64,000 nt of DNA from Kitasatospora terrestris (GCF_039542905.1 NZ_BAABIS010000001.1:4526001-4590000), one strand, 5' to 3'. Positions 33,513 through 42,491 are shown, numbered from the stretch's first letter. Numbers and translations are program-made. Notes: a model not told the origin generated them from the sequence alone.

Positions 33513-33824
33513 TCAGAACGTCGGGGGGTGGTCCACCGTCTCGCCGATCGCGTCGCACGCGCCCGTGGTGCGGTCGGCGAGCGGGCCGACGACCGGGTAC
33601 TGCTCCAGGTCCTTGTGGCACAGGTCGGTCGTGGAGACCGTCGACCCGAAGAAGCCCGCGCCGTCCATCGTCCCGGCCGGGGTGTCGACGCCATGGGCGG
33701 AGGACAGGCCGTGGCCGAGGCCGGACAGCCCCGTCGGCGCGCCGCCCGGGAGGGCGGCGGCGGGGGCGGCGGACATGGCGAGTCCGGCCATGGTGAGTGC
33801 GGCGAGCGCCGTGGTCCTCTTCAT
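33513..33824 (-). CDS. Small secreted protein of unknown function
   Basis: The 103-residue protein has a clear Sec signal peptide (MKRTTALAALTMAGLAMSAA, cleavage probably after PAAA). The mature chain is short and Gly/Asp-rich, with two cysteines (TDLCHKDLEQ and TGACDAIGE) that could form a disulfide. It ends in HPPTF just before the repeat array. The repeat units contain a similar end, NPAF followed by a stop, on this strand. I do not recognise the family. It could be a surface or spore-associated protein. Confidence 0.75.
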   Translation of the reverse strand: MKRTTALAALTMAGLAMSAAPAAALPGGAPTGLSGLGHGLSSAHGVDTPAGTMDGAGFFGSTVSTTDLCHKDLEQYPVVGPLADRTTGACDAIGETVDHPPTF

Positions 33825-33873
33825 GGCCGTACCAACGACCGCGCCGCCCGCCCGGTCACCCCCGTTGCGCCGA

Positions 33874-35085
33874 TCAGTCGACCCGGACCATCAGCTTCCG
33901 CACGCTGTTGCTGACGAACGAGGCGATCGGCTCCGCCTGCGCGCCGTCCACCGGACGCAGGCCCGGGTACCGCCCGAACAGCCCCCGCAGCGCGGTCTCC
34001 GCCTCCAGCCGGGCGAGCCCGGCACCGAGGCAGAAGTGCGGCCCGTGCCCGAAGGACAGGTGCCGCGTCCCCTCCCGGGTGATGTCGAAGGCGTCGGCGT
34101 CCGGGTGGTGCCCGGAGTCCCGCCCGGCGGCCGCGTACGAGGCGAGCAGTGCCTCCCCGCGGCGGATTACCACGTCGCCGACCGGGATGTCCTCGCTCGC
34201 GTACCGCAGCGGGAACTGCCCGACGGGCGAGTCGTACCGCAGGGTCTCCTCCACCACCGCCGACCAGTCCGCGGCGCCGTCCAGCACCAGCTTCAGCTGG
34301 GCCGGGTGGGCGAGCAGCGCCCGCACCGCGTTGGTGATCAGGTTGAGCGTGGTCTCGTGCCCGGCGACCAGCATCAGCAGCAGGGTGCCGACCAGTTCCT
34401 GCTCGCTGAGCCGGTCGCCGGCCTCCCGGGCGGCGATCAGGTCGCTCGTCAGGTCGTCGCCGGGGCGTTCCCGCTTGGCCGCGACGACCGAGCCGAGCAG
34501 CGCGTACAGGCCCTGCTGCGCGGCGATCGCGGCCTGCGGCGTCGCCGAGCTGCTGACCAGCGTGTTGGACAGCTCGTGCAGGGCGTCCTGCTGTTCCTGC
34601 TCCAGCCCGAGCAGCGAGCCGATCACCCACATCGGCAGCGGGTACGCGAAGTGCTCGCGCAGGTCGAACCCGCCCTCCAGGCCGGCGAGCCCGTCGAGCA
34701 GTTCGGCCGCCCGCCGCTCGACCGCCGGCGCCAGCTCGGCGATCCGGCGGGGGGTGAAGGCCTGGGTGACCAGGGAGCGCAGCCGCCGGTGGTCGGCGCC
34801 GTCGGCGGTGACCATGCCCGGCACGGTGACGAAGTTGAGCAGCGGCCAGCCCTCCGGCAGCCGCCCCTCCCGGAAGGTCGTCCACAACTGGGCGTTCTTG
34901 CCGACCCGGGGGTCGGCGAGCAGCTCCTGGAGGGTGTCGTGGTGGGTTATCGCCCAGACCACCACCCCGCCAGGGAGTTCCACCAGGACCGCGGGCCCGG
35001 CTTCGCGGAGTCGGGCGTTCTCGGCGTGCTGGTCGCGGCCGAAGGGGTCGAGTCTGACGGGCCGGTCTGCGGTGTCGGTGTCCAT
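33874..35085 (-). CDS. cvnF: Cytochrome P450 of the conservon (CvnF-like)
   Basis: The 403-residue P450 has the I-helix LLLMLVAGHETTLNLI, the ExxR motif in VVEETLRYDSPV and the heme-binding loop LSFGHGPHFCLGAGLARLEA with its cysteine. Start ATG 35085 has GAGAGG upstream. It is the last gene of a conservon and follows a second P450. Conservons of the Cvn9/rar type carry P450 genes after the GTPase gene. The substrate is unknown. The upstream P450 frame runs 139 bp into this gene (see there). Confidence 0.9.
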   Translation of the reverse strand: MDTDTADRPVRLDPFGRDQHAENARLREAGPAVLVELPGGVVVWAITHHDTLQELLADPRVGKNAQLWTTFREGRLPEGWPLLNFVTVPGMVTADGADHRRLRSLVTQAFTPRRIAELAPAVERRAAELLDGLAGLEGGFDLREHFAYPLPMWVIGSLLGLEQEQQDALHELSNTLVSSSATPQAAIAAQQGLYALLGSVVAAKRERPGDDLTSDLIAAREAGDRLSEQELVGTLLLMLVAGHETTLNLITNAVRALLAHPAQLKLVLDGAADWSAVVEETLRYDSPVGQFPLRYASEDIPVGDVVIRRGEALLASYAAAGRDSGHHPDADAFDITREGTRHLSFGHGPHFCLGAGLARLEAETALRGLFGRYPGLRPVDGAQAEPIASFVSNSVRKLMVRVD

Positions 35086-36389
35086 GGGGACCTCTCGGGA
35101 GAAGGAGCGGCCGCGCGGGGCGGGGTGAACGCGCTGTACAGCACCGGGAGGGCGACCAGCGCCCGCGACCACGGGGACGGCCGCCAGGCCAGTTCGTGGC
35201 CCGGCACCGCCAGTTGGAGGTCGGGCAGCCGGTGCAGCAGCGTCTCGACGGCGGTCTCGACGATCAGCCGGGCGGGCGACTGCGCGGGGCAGACGTGCCG
35301 TCCGGCACCCCAGGCGAGGTGCGCCCGGTTCCCCGCGAGGCCGTCCCCGCCCGCGCCGCCGTGGACCACCGGGTCGGCGTTGGCGGCGGCCAGGCCGAGC
35401 ACCAGCATGTCGCCCGCGCTGATGTACTGGCCGCCCAGGACGGTGTCCGAGGTCGCCCACCGGCCGGGGAAGTTCTGGGTCGGCGGGTCGCGCCACAGCA
35501 CTTCGTCGAGCGCGTCGGAGACGGTCAGCCGGCCGCCCGCCAGGGTGGCCCGGAAGCGCCGGTCGGTGAGCAGCAGCCGCAGCGTGTTGCCGGTCCAGTT
35601 GATGGTGGTCTCGTTGCCGGCGACCAGGATCACCACCAGGTGGTGGACGGCCTCCTCGTCGCTGAGCCCGGCGTGGTGGGCGAGCAGCCAGCTGGTCAGG
35701 TCGGCGCCCGGCCGCTCGCGCCGCTGCCGCACCAGGTCGACCAGGATCGCCTGGAACTCGGCGTTGGCCCGGACCGACTTCTCACTGCTGTCCACGAAGT
35801 GGCTGATCAGCTCGATCAGGTGGGGGCCCGTCTCGGCCGGCAGGCCGAGCAGCCGGGTGAACACCAGCAGCGGGAGCTTGCGCGCGTACTGGGCGATCAG
35901 GTCGGCGGTGCCGTCCGGACCCCAGCTGTCGATCAGCGCGTCGGCGGCCTGCTCGGTGGTCTCGCGCAGCTGCCGGTGGTCGATCCGGGAGAGGGTGTCG
36001 GAGACGGCGGCGCGCAGCCGCTGGTGCTCGGCGCCGTCCAGGTTGAGCAGGGTGGGCCGCCAGGCGGTCATCGGCAGCAGCCGCGAGTCGCTGCGCAGAC
36101 GGCCCTCGCGGGGGACCCGCCAGCGGCGCGAGTCCTTGGAGAACAGCTGCTCGTTGCGGGTGAGTTCGAGCAGTTCGGGGTAGCCGAGGACCAGCCAGGC
36201 CTCGACCCCGGGCTCCAGTTCGATCGGGGCGACCGGGCCGTGCTGCTCGCGCAGCCGGGCGTACAGGCCGTGCGGGTCGTCGGCGACCACCGGGCCGTAC
36301 AGCGGGGTGGTGGCCGGGGTGGCGCCCCGGTGCGCTGGGCAGCCGGGCGGCGGCACCAGTGCCTGGTCGGGGGTGGGGCCGGTCGTCAT
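34947..36389 (-). CDS. cvnE: Cytochrome P450 of the conservon (CvnE-like), with overlong C-terminus
   Basis: The 480-residue product has the I-helix VVILVAGNETTINWTGNTL and the heme loop LAWGAGRHVCPAQSPARLIV. The normal family end would be near VALPVLYSAFTPPR. Instead the frame continues for about 50 Pro/Ser-rich residues and overlaps the start of the next P450 by 139 bp. This may be a true long overlap, a lost stop codon, or a sequencing frameshift near 35090-35110. ATG 36389 overlaps the GTPase stop (ATGA). The tail codons are a shadow of the cvnF reading frame, so its function is doubtful. Confidence 0.85.
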   Translation of the reverse strand: MTTGPTPDQALVPPPGCPAHRGATPATTPLYGPVVADDPHGLYARLREQHGPVAPIELEPGVEAWLVLGYPELLELTRNEQLFSKDSRRWRVPREGRLRSDSRLLPMTAWRPTLLNLDGAEHQRLRAAVSDTLSRIDHRQLRETTEQAADALIDSWGPDGTADLIAQYARKLPLLVFTRLLGLPAETGPHLIELISHFVDSSEKSVRANAEFQAILVDLVRQRRERPGADLTSWLLAHHAGLSDEEAVHHLVVILVAGNETTINWTGNTLRLLLTDRRFRATLAGGRLTVSDALDEVLWRDPPTQNFPGRWATSDTVLGGQYISAGDMLVLGLAAANADPVVHGGAGGDGLAGNRAHLAWGAGRHVCPAQSPARLIVETAVETLLHRLPDLQLAVPGHELAWRPSPWSRALVALPVLYSAFTPPRAAAPSPERSPWTPTPQTGPSDSTPSAATSTPRTPDSAKPGPRSWWNSLAGWWSGR

Positions 36390-36988
36390 CGGGCGAGCTC
36401 CAGGACGGCGGTGGAGTGCAGGTGGTCGACGAAGTCGATCAGGACGTCGTACGCGGCCCGCCGGTTGCGGGCGTCGCACTGCAGGATCGGCACCTCGGGC
36501 AGCAGGTCGAGGGCGGCGCGCAGCTCCTCCTCCGGGTACCGGGGGGTGTCCGGGAAGAGGTTGACGGCGACCGCGAACGGGATGCCCTGTTCCTCCAACT
36601 GGCCCAGCACGTCGAAGGACTCGTCGATCCGCCGGGTGTCGACCAGCGCGATCGCGCCGAGCGCCCCGCGCGACAGGTCCTCCCACAGCGGCCAGAAACG
36701 CTGCTGCCCGGGGGTGCCGAACAGGTACAGCGCCAGACGGGAGTTGAGCGTGATCCGGCCGAAGTCCAGGGCGACCGTGGTGGTGGTCTTCTCCGGGCGC
36801 CCGGAGAGGTCGTCCACGCCGACGCCGGCGGCGGTCATGGTCTCCTCGGTGCGCAGCGGGGAGATCTCGCTGAGGGAGCCGACCAGGGTCGTCTTGCCGA
36901 CCCCGAACGGGCCGGTGACCAGGATCTTCACCGCGCCCTGGACGGTGGGCGGCAGGTAGGACGGCTCAGCGGAGTTGGCGGAGGCCAA
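36386..36988 (-). CDS. cvnD: Conservon GTP-binding protein CvnD
   Basis: The 200-residue protein has the P-loop GPFGVGKT (residues 26-33), the switch region ALDFGRITLN, the G3-like FGTPGQQRFW and the NLFPD segment typical of CvnD ATP/GTP-binding proteins. In conservons it works with a kinase-like CvnA, a roadblock CvnB and a DUF742 CvnC in a membrane-associated switch that resembles eukaryotic G-protein signalling. It overlaps cvnC by 23 bp. Confidence 0.95.
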   Translation of the reverse strand: MASANSAEPSYLPPTVQGAVKILVTGPFGVGKTTLVGSLSEISPLRTEETMTAAGVGVDDLSGRPEKTTTTVALDFGRITLNSRLALYLFGTPGQQRFWPLWEDLSRGALGAIALVDTRRIDESFDVLGQLEEQGIPFAVAVNLFPDTPRYPEEELRAALDLLPEVPILQCDARNRRAAYDVLIDFVDHLHSTAVLELAR

Positions 36989-37310
36989 CGAGCACCTCTT
37001 CCAGAAGAGTGGTGGGCAGGCGCTCGGCCTGCGGGACGGGCGGGACCACCTGGACGGCGCCGAGGTCCCAGAGATCGCCGATCAGCACCTTCACCACGCT
37101 GATCGGCAGGCCGAGATGGGCGGCGATCTCGGCGACGGACAGCAGCCGCCGGCAGATCGCCAGGATCGCCTGCTGCTCCCGGTTGAGCGCGTCCGGCTCC
37201 GGACTGATGCCGGGGACGGCGCTGACCAGGCTCTCCAGGGCCAGCACGTTCCGGCTGGGCCGGCTGCGCCCCCCGGTGATCACGTACGGCCGGACCGGCC
37301 CCCGGCTCAC
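36966..37310 (-). CDS. cvnC: Conservon DUF742 protein CvnC
   Basis: The 114-residue protein has the DUF742 start (SRGPVRPYVITGGRSRPSRN) and the winged-helix-like core (LSVAEIAAHLGLPISVVKVL). DUF742 proteins are found only in conservons and are thought to link CvnB with CvnD. GTG 37310 overlaps the cvnB stop. Confidence 0.95.
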   Translation of the reverse strand: MSRGPVRPYVITGGRSRPSRNVLALESLVSAVPGISPEPDALNREQQAILAICRRLLSVAEIAAHLGLPISVVKVLIGDLWDLGAVQVVPPVPQAERLPTTLLEEVLVGLRQLR

Positions 37311-37720
37311 CGGAGCTCCCCGGCCGGGTGCTCGACCCGCGGCGGGCTGGTCAGGTGGGTGCCGATCCGCTCCACCAGCACCTGCATCTGGTAGGCGACC
37401 AGGCCGGCGTCCACCGCCTCGCTGGTCACCACCGCGAGGTGGGCGCCCGCCCCGGCCGCGACGATGAACAGGTAGCCGCCGCCGTACTCGATGATGATCT
37501 GCCGGGTGGCGCTCTGCCGCCCGCCGAAGCCCTGGGCCACCCCGCGGGCCAGCGACTGCAGACCGGAGCAGGCGGCGGCCAGCCGCTCGGCGTCGTCGCG
37601 GCCGATCCGCTCGCTGCGGCCGATCTCCAGGCCGTCGTTGGACACCACGACGGCGTGCTGCACCTCGGGGACGGTGACGATGTCGGTCAGCAGCCAGCCG
37701 AGATCAGGGTTGGTGGTCAT
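37307..37720 (-). CDS. cvnB: Conservon roadblock/LC7 protein CvnB
   Basis: The 137-residue protein shows the Roadblock/LC7 fold: LGWLLTDIVTVPEVQHAVVV, SNDGLEIGRSERIGRDDAER and a long central helix, ending in VGLVAYQMQVLVERIG-like sequence. In actinomycete conservons it binds the GTPase and may act as its GAP-like partner. ATG 37720 lies inside the cvnA end (17-bp overlap). Confidence 0.95.
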   Translation of the reverse strand: MTTNPDLGWLLTDIVTVPEVQHAVVVSNDGLEIGRSERIGRDDAERLAAACSGLQSLARGVAQGFGGRQSATRQIIIEYGGGYLFIVAAGAGAHLAVVTSEAVDAGLVAYQMQVLVERIGTHLTSPPRVEHPAGELR

Positions 37721-39035
37721 GGAACTCTCCGGAGCGCTGGGGAAGTTGGGGGGAAGCGGGCGAAGCGTCGGGGTCGATCTGGTGCTGCCGGGCCGCCGAG
37801 CGTCCGCTGGCGGTACCGGCCTGGAACAGCGCCATGAAGGCCTGGGCCTCCCTGGCGGAGCGCTCCGGCGCGGGGGCACCGGCCGCGGGGGTGCGCCGGG
37901 CGGCCGGCGCGGCGGCGCGCCGGTTGGCCCGCCGGGGGAGCTCGCCGCCGGCCGGGGGGCCGGCGGGCCGCTCGGCGGCGGGCGGTTCGGCCGCCGACCG
38001 CTCGGTGGCCTGCCGCCGGGGCAGCGGCCGCTCGGCCGGGCGCTCGAACAGCGAGCGGTCGGCGCCGGGGCCGTACCCGAAGTCCCGGTCCATCGCCGGG
38101 TCGCGCTCGGGCGCCGGCAGCGGCGGCCCGGCCGGACCGCCGCTGCCCGGCAGGACGTCGGTGAGCAGCGCGTTGGGCAGCAGGACGACCACCCGCACGC
38201 CGCCGTACGGCGAGGGCGCGGAGGAGAGCGTGACCCGGAAGCCGTACTGCTCGGCGAGCCGCCCGACCGCGGCGAGGCCGAGCTGCGGGACCTCGCCCAG
38301 CCGGGAGACCTCCAGGGTGCCGCCGCCCGCCAGGGCGACCGCGGCCTTCTCCACCGCCTGCTCGGGCATGCCCACGCCGCAGTCGTCGATCTCGATCACC
38401 GCGCCGTTGTGCACCGGCATCAGGGTGACGAACACCTGGGTGCTGGGCGGGGAGTAGCGGGTGGCGTTGTCGAGCAGCTCGGCGACCGCGTGGATCAGCG
38501 CCTCGGCGGCCGCGCCGACCACCGCGGACTCCACCCGGCTGCGCACCACGACCCGCTGGAACGGCAGGATCCGGGACTGCGCGCCGCGCACCACGTCCTC
38601 CAGCGCGACCGGCTCGGGCCAGTGCCGGCCGGCCCGGGCGCCGCACAGCACGGCCAGCGTCTGGGCCAGCCGGGCCTGTTGGGCGGCGGCGTGGTCGGCC
38701 TTGAGCAGGCCGTCGAGCAGCGCCGGGTCGTCGTGGGTGCGCTCCATCTCGTCCAGCCCGGCCTGCTGGTCGTGGGCCATCACCAGGATGCGCCGGGCGA
38801 CGCTGAGGAAGGCCCGCCGGGTGGCGGCGTTGAGCTCCTGCTCGTGCTGCGCGGCGGCGGTCTCGGCGCCGCGGCGGGCCAGTTCGGCGTCGAGCCGGCC
38901 GGTGGCGGTGGCGAGCCGGTGCTCCTGCTCGGCGAGCCGCTCGCGCAGGGTCGCGGTGACGGCGCGGTAGCGCGCGGCGGCCGCCAACGAGAGAACGGTG
39001 AGCAATCCGGCGGCCACCGCGCACCACTGAGTCAT
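37704..39035 (-). CDS. cvnA: Conservon histidine-kinase-like protein CvnA
   Basis: The 443-residue protein (ATG 39035) has one N-terminal membrane helix (CAVAAGLLTVLSLAAAARY), a coiled region, and a GHKL ATPase domain with the N box in ALIHAVAELLDNATRYSPP and IEIDDCGVGMPEQA. A long Pro/Ala/Arg-rich tail follows. There are no extracellular sensor repeats, so it is a short CvnA. It lacks a partner response regulator, as in other conservons. It opens the cvnA-F transcription unit. Confidence 0.93.
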   Translation of the reverse strand: MTQWCAVAAGLLTVLSLAAAARYRAVTATLRERLAEQEHRLATATGRLDAELARRGAETAAAQHEQELNAATRRAFLSVARRILVMAHDQQAGLDEMERTHDDPALLDGLLKADHAAAQQARLAQTLAVLCGARAGRHWPEPVALEDVVRGAQSRILPFQRVVVRSRVESAVVGAAAEALIHAVAELLDNATRYSPPSTQVFVTLMPVHNGAVIEIDDCGVGMPEQAVEKAAVALAGGGTLEVSRLGEVPQLGLAAVGRLAEQYGFRVTLSSAPSPYGGVRVVVLLPNALLTDVLPGSGGPAGPPLPAPERDPAMDRDFGYGPGADRSLFERPAERPLPRRQATERSAAEPPAAERPAGPPAGGELPRRANRRAAAPAARRTPAAGAPAPERSAREAQAFMALFQAGTASGRSAARQHQIDPDASPASPQLPQRSGEFHDHQP

Positions 39036-39127
39036 CGTCACGCGGCGAATTCTAGGGTGGTGATCCTACGAGCGTATGAACAGCCCATCCTTTGGCTGAT
39101 CTGACCACGTCAACGCCCCTGCGGAGG

Positions 39128-39709
39128 TCAGCGCGACCACTCCGGGTCGTCGTACTTCGGCATGGTGTCGACCGTTCCGTCCGCCTTGGTGGGCAGCGGA
39201 CTCGGGGCGGCCCCGAACGGCTGCTCCGACTTCGGGTCCTTCACCCAGGCGTTCGCACTGATCGTCACGTTGCCCGGCGCGCCGATGCTCACCGTGATCC
39301 CGACCCCGTCCTCGGTGCGGGCCCCCGCCTCGAAGGTCGAGGCGCTCTCGGTGATCGTGTACCCCTGCGCCTTCCAGTACTCCCGGACCTTCTCCAGCAG
39401 CTTCGCCTGGTTGCCCCGGGCCACCTTGGTCAGCACGTACCGGCGGCGCGTCAGCTGCGCCGAACCGTCCGCCTCCCGGCTCACCCCGTCCTCGTGCGCC
39501 CGTGCCTGGAACGCGTCGTCCGCGTACTTCAGCGAGGGCGAGACCGCCTTGGTGGTGCCGTCCAGCAGCCCGTCGATCTCGGTCCGCGCGGTGCCGATCT
39601 CCACCAGCGCGTGGTCCGCGGACCCGCCACCGCCCGAGGACGCGCACCCGGCCGCGAGCGAACCGCCCAGCAGCACCGCCGCCACCGCCCCCACTACCCG
39701 CAGCTTCAC
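39128..39709 (-). CDS. Lipoprotein, paralogous to the next gene
   Basis: The 193-residue protein starts at GTG 39709 and has a lipoprotein signal with lipobox LAAGC (GAVAAVLLGGSLAAGCASSG). The mature part contains YADDAFQARAHEDGV, RRRYVLTKVARGNQAKLLEK and a C-terminus with the pattern TVDTMPKYDDPEW. The neighbouring gene at 39782 has the same order of motifs, so the two are duplicates. The second copy has no lipobox. The family is not one I recognise. Confidence 0.75.
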   Translation of the reverse strand: MKLRVVGAVAAVLLGGSLAAGCASSGGGGSADHALVEIGTARTEIDGLLDGTTKAVSPSLKYADDAFQARAHEDGVSREADGSAQLTRRRYVLTKVARGNQAKLLEKVREYWKAQGYTITESASTFEAGARTEDGVGITVSIGAPGNVTISANAWVKDPKSEQPFGAAPSPLPTKADGTVDTMPKYDDPEWSR

Positions 39710-39781
39710 AACCACTCCCACCTCGAACTCCTCGAAGCGGTGGGCCCCGGCCGAGGCCGGGGCCCACCCCAGATCAGTCGG

Positions 39782-40294
39782 TCACGCGGACCAGAACGGG
39801 TCGTCGAACCTCGGCACGGTGTCGATCGTGCCGTCCGGCCGCAGCGGCACCGTGCTGTCCCCGCCGAACGGGTAGCTGGTGCCGACCGCCGGCACCCGGG
39901 GCACCCGGGCGATCAGCGTCACGTTGCCCGGGCGGCCGACCCGCAGCTCCACCGTGGCGCCGCCCGGCGCCTCGGCCCGCACGTCCGGCAGCACCGGGTC
40001 CGGGTCCATCGAGGTGATCCGCCAGCCGCGGCCCTGCCACTCCCGCTCCACCACGCCCAGCAGCGCGCCGTACCGGGCGGCGGCGAACCGGGTCAGCAGG
40101 TAGCGCCGCTTCTCCAGCCGCGCCGTGCCGTCCGGCTCCTTGGTGAACGGGTCGTCGTGCTCGCTGGCCACGTACGGCCCGTCCGCCCACTCCACCGCGG
40201 GGGTGATCGCGGCCAGCGTGCCGTCCAGCAGGGCGTCGATCTGCGCCCGGGCGGTGCCCAGGTCGGTCACCGGGGCCTGTCCGTAGTCGTTCAT
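39782..40294 (-). CDS. Cytosolic-looking paralogue of the adjacent lipoprotein
   Basis: The 170-residue protein has no signal peptide. It shares with the lipoprotein the start region TARAQIDALLDGTLAAITPA, the RRYLLTRFAAARYGALLGVV helix and the end TIDTVPRFDDPFW. It overlaps the DUF1023 hydrolase gene by 4 bp (ATG 40294), so the two are translated together. A role as an immunity-like or chaperone partner of the hydrolase is possible, but the sequence does not show it. Confidence 0.75.
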   Translation of the reverse strand: MNDYGQAPVTDLGTARAQIDALLDGTLAAITPAVEWADGPYVASEHDDPFTKEPDGTARLEKRRYLLTRFAAARYGALLGVVEREWQGRGWRITSMDPDPVLPDVRAEAPGGATVELRVGRPGNVTLIARVPRVPAVGTSYPFGGDSTVPLRPDGTIDTVPRFDDPFWSA

Positions 40295-42057
40295 CGGCGG
40301 TCCTGTCCGTAGACCCGGTCTCCGTGGCCGGAGACGATGTTGCCCATGTTCCGCAGCGAGTGGCCGTCCCGGCCGTCGCCGCTGTCCCAGTAGTCCGAGT
40401 GCGAGGACATGCCCAGCGGGCCGTCGTCGACGTCGAAGCGGTGCGCGCCGAAGTCGTTGCTGGCCGGGTCCTGCCCGAACCACAGCTCGTGCGGGTCGTC
40501 CGACTTGCCGATCTGGTCGCCGATGAAACCGCCGACCACCATGCCGGGCAGACCGCCGACCGCGCCGCCGATGGCGGCACCGGTCCCCATGCCCTTCGCC
40601 TCGTCGTGGCTCGGCAGGTGGCTGACCGGGTCGTTCTCGGCCGCGCCGACCCACACGTGGCTCGGGTCGACCCCGAGCTGCGAGGCGTGCTGCGCGCCGG
40701 TGCCCGGGCTGCCGACCAGGATGATGTCGTCCGCCGGGATGCCGCCGGGCCGCTGCGCGGCCTGGCCCACGGTGAACGAGCCGTACGAGTGGCCCAGCGC
40801 GGTGACGTGCGCCGGCTGCCCCTCGTGCGAGGCCCGCAGGCCCTGCAGGAACTCCTGGTAGTTCTTGCCGCCCTGCTGGCCGCGCTCCGGGCCGCTGACC
40901 GCCAGGCTCTCCGCGTTGACGCCGTCGGCCTGCGGCGCGTCGTAGCCGAGCCAGGCGATCGAGGCGGTGGACCGGGTGGGGTCCGCGTCGTGCGCCGACT
41001 GCCACAGGTCGCGGGCCCGGTTGCCGTCGCCGCCACCGATGTTCTTCACCTCGGTGTTCAGGCCCGGCACGTAGGCCACCACGTCGTCCGCGGTGTCCGG
41101 GTTGCCGTAGGAGATCGCGGCGCGGCCCTGGCCCTCGTCGTCGATCGCCATCAGGAAGACCGGCGGCTGCTTGCCCTTGTCGTCGTCCAGCCGCTTGCGG
41201 ACCGCCTGGAATCCCTCCAGCTGCCGCTTCTGGTTGTCGTCGAGGTCCTTGCGGCCCTCCATGTTCTTGATCATCCGGTCGAGGTGGATCCGGTTGGCCT
41301 GGTCCTTGTCGACCGTCGGGATGCCGTTCCGGTTGCCGATCTCGTCCGGGTAGTTGTGGATCAGCCGCTGCCGCTCCGACTCGGGCAGCGCCTTCCACCA
41401 GGAGTTCACCTCGGTCGGCGGCGCGTCCGGGCCGGGCATGCCGGCCTTGACCAGGTCCTCCGGACCGCCCCACGGGGTCACGGCGTCCATCACGGCGCTG
41501 TTCAGGTCCATCGAGGCGGTCTCGGTCTTGAGGCCGTCGCCGGTCCGCGCGTTGTCGGTGTAGTGGCGCAGCCGCTCCGAGGTGACCTGGTCGGCGTGGT
41601 CGGCCTCGGACAGCGCCTGCGAGATCCGGTCCCGCAGGTCGGTGCCGCGCTGCTGGCGGTCGTTGCGGAAGTCCGGGTCGTGGCGCTCGGCCTGGCTGGG
41701 CGGCGGCCAGGAGACCCCGCCGTCGTTCGCGACGTCGAAGCCGTTCGCCTTCGCCTCGTCCAGGGCGGCCTTCAGCTTCGCCTGGGCGATCAGGAAGGCC
41801 TCCGCGCCCTCGCGCAGGATCGGCGCGATCCGTTCCAGCTCGATCTGGGCGGCCGTCAGCTTCCCGGTGGTCCGGGTCAGCGACTGCTCGGCACTGTCCG
41901 CGGCGTCGCCGGTCCAGCCCGAGTTGCGCACCCGGGTGTCCACGCCGTCCTTCCAGATGCCCGCGTGCTGCGCGAACTTGGCCGACAGGTCGGCGTACGC
42001 GTCGGCCGCCCGGTACAGGTCGTCCGGCTTGGCGTCACGGAGGGTGGGGACGTCCAC
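40291..42057 (-). CDS. DUF1023 alpha/beta hydrolase with N-terminal helical domain
   Basis: The 588-residue protein has a helical N-terminus of about 150 residues (ADAYADLSAKFAQHAG, then GWTGDAADSAEQSLTRTTGK, WXG100-like). A DUF1023 hydrolase follows, with the nucleophile elbow TALGHSYGSFTVG and DDIILVGSPGTGA before it. The glycine-rich GAAIGGAVGGLPGMVVGGFI segment near the end could enter membranes. GTG 42057 has GGGAGG 5 bases upstream. Such proteins are found in loci like type VII secretion or polymorphic toxin systems. Export and substrate remain inference. Confidence 0.8.
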   Translation of the reverse strand: MDVPTLRDAKPDDLYRAADAYADLSAKFAQHAGIWKDGVDTRVRNSGWTGDAADSAEQSLTRTTGKLTAAQIELERIAPILREGAEAFLIAQAKLKAALDEAKANGFDVANDGGVSWPPPSQAERHDPDFRNDRQQRGTDLRDRISQALSEADHADQVTSERLRHYTDNARTGDGLKTETASMDLNSAVMDAVTPWGGPEDLVKAGMPGPDAPPTEVNSWWKALPESERQRLIHNYPDEIGNRNGIPTVDKDQANRIHLDRMIKNMEGRKDLDDNQKRQLEGFQAVRKRLDDDKGKQPPVFLMAIDDEGQGRAAISYGNPDTADDVVAYVPGLNTEVKNIGGGDGNRARDLWQSAHDADPTRSTASIAWLGYDAPQADGVNAESLAVSGPERGQQGGKNYQEFLQGLRASHEGQPAHVTALGHSYGSFTVGQAAQRPGGIPADDIILVGSPGTGAQHASQLGVDPSHVWVGAAENDPVSHLPSHDEAKGMGTGAAIGGAVGGLPGMVVGGFIGDQIGKSDDPHELWFGQDPASNDFGAHRFDVDDGPLGMSSHSDYWDSGDGRDGHSLRNMGNIVSGHGDRVYGQDRR

Positions 42058-42059
42058 GG

Positions 42060-42398
42060 TCACCTCCCCGCCCCGGCGCCGGACAGGCCGCGCGAGGCCT
42101 CCTGCTCGGACTTCCGGTAGTTCGCCGCGGTCCGCTTCAGGTTGTCGCCCTGACGGTCCATCTCCTTGGAGAGCTCGTCGAGCAGCCGCTTCCACTCGTC
42201 CGTGCAGGAGTTCAGCTCACTGCCGGTCAGGAAGCCGCGCAGGCCCCCCTCGGCGGTGTCGGACGCGGCCAGGACGCCCGAGGTCTCGTTCGGAACCTGC
42301 TCGGCGGTGCTCCGCGCGGTGTTGCCCGCGCCGTCGAGCTCGTCGGGCATCACCCGGAACCCGGTACCGCCCGAGCCCCCTGGATCGACAGGTCGCAC
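42060..42398 (-). CDS. WXG100-like small helical protein
   Basis: The 112-residue protein starts at GTG 42398 behind GGGGGAAAC. It contains long helices (DEWKRLLDELSKEMDRQGDN, LKRTAANYRKSEQEASRG). Length and helix content fit ESX/WXG100-like proteins, although the WXG turn itself is not seen. It lies 2 bp upstream of the DUF1023 hydrolase gene and probably acts as its partner or first gene of the operon. Confidence 0.7.
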   Translation of the reverse strand: MRPVDPGGSGGTGFRVMPDELDGAGNTARSTAEQVPNETSGVLAASDTAEGGLRGFLTGSELNSCTDEWKRLLDELSKEMDRQGDNLKRTAANYRKSEQEASRGLSGAGAGR

Positions 42399-42491
42399 GT
42401 TTCCCCCATGTGATGTCGCGATCCGGCTGTATGAACCAGTCACGGTAGCGAACACCGAGCCCAGGGGGGTACACGGGTACCGGGAGCCGGA

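Noticed and set aside
32858..33694. Long frames inside the repeat array that could code for a repetitive protein
   Set aside because: Several frames on both strands stay open in the same way, the products have the composition of the repeat, and type B units contain stops in the frame that gives NPAF ends. I call the DNA repeat only.
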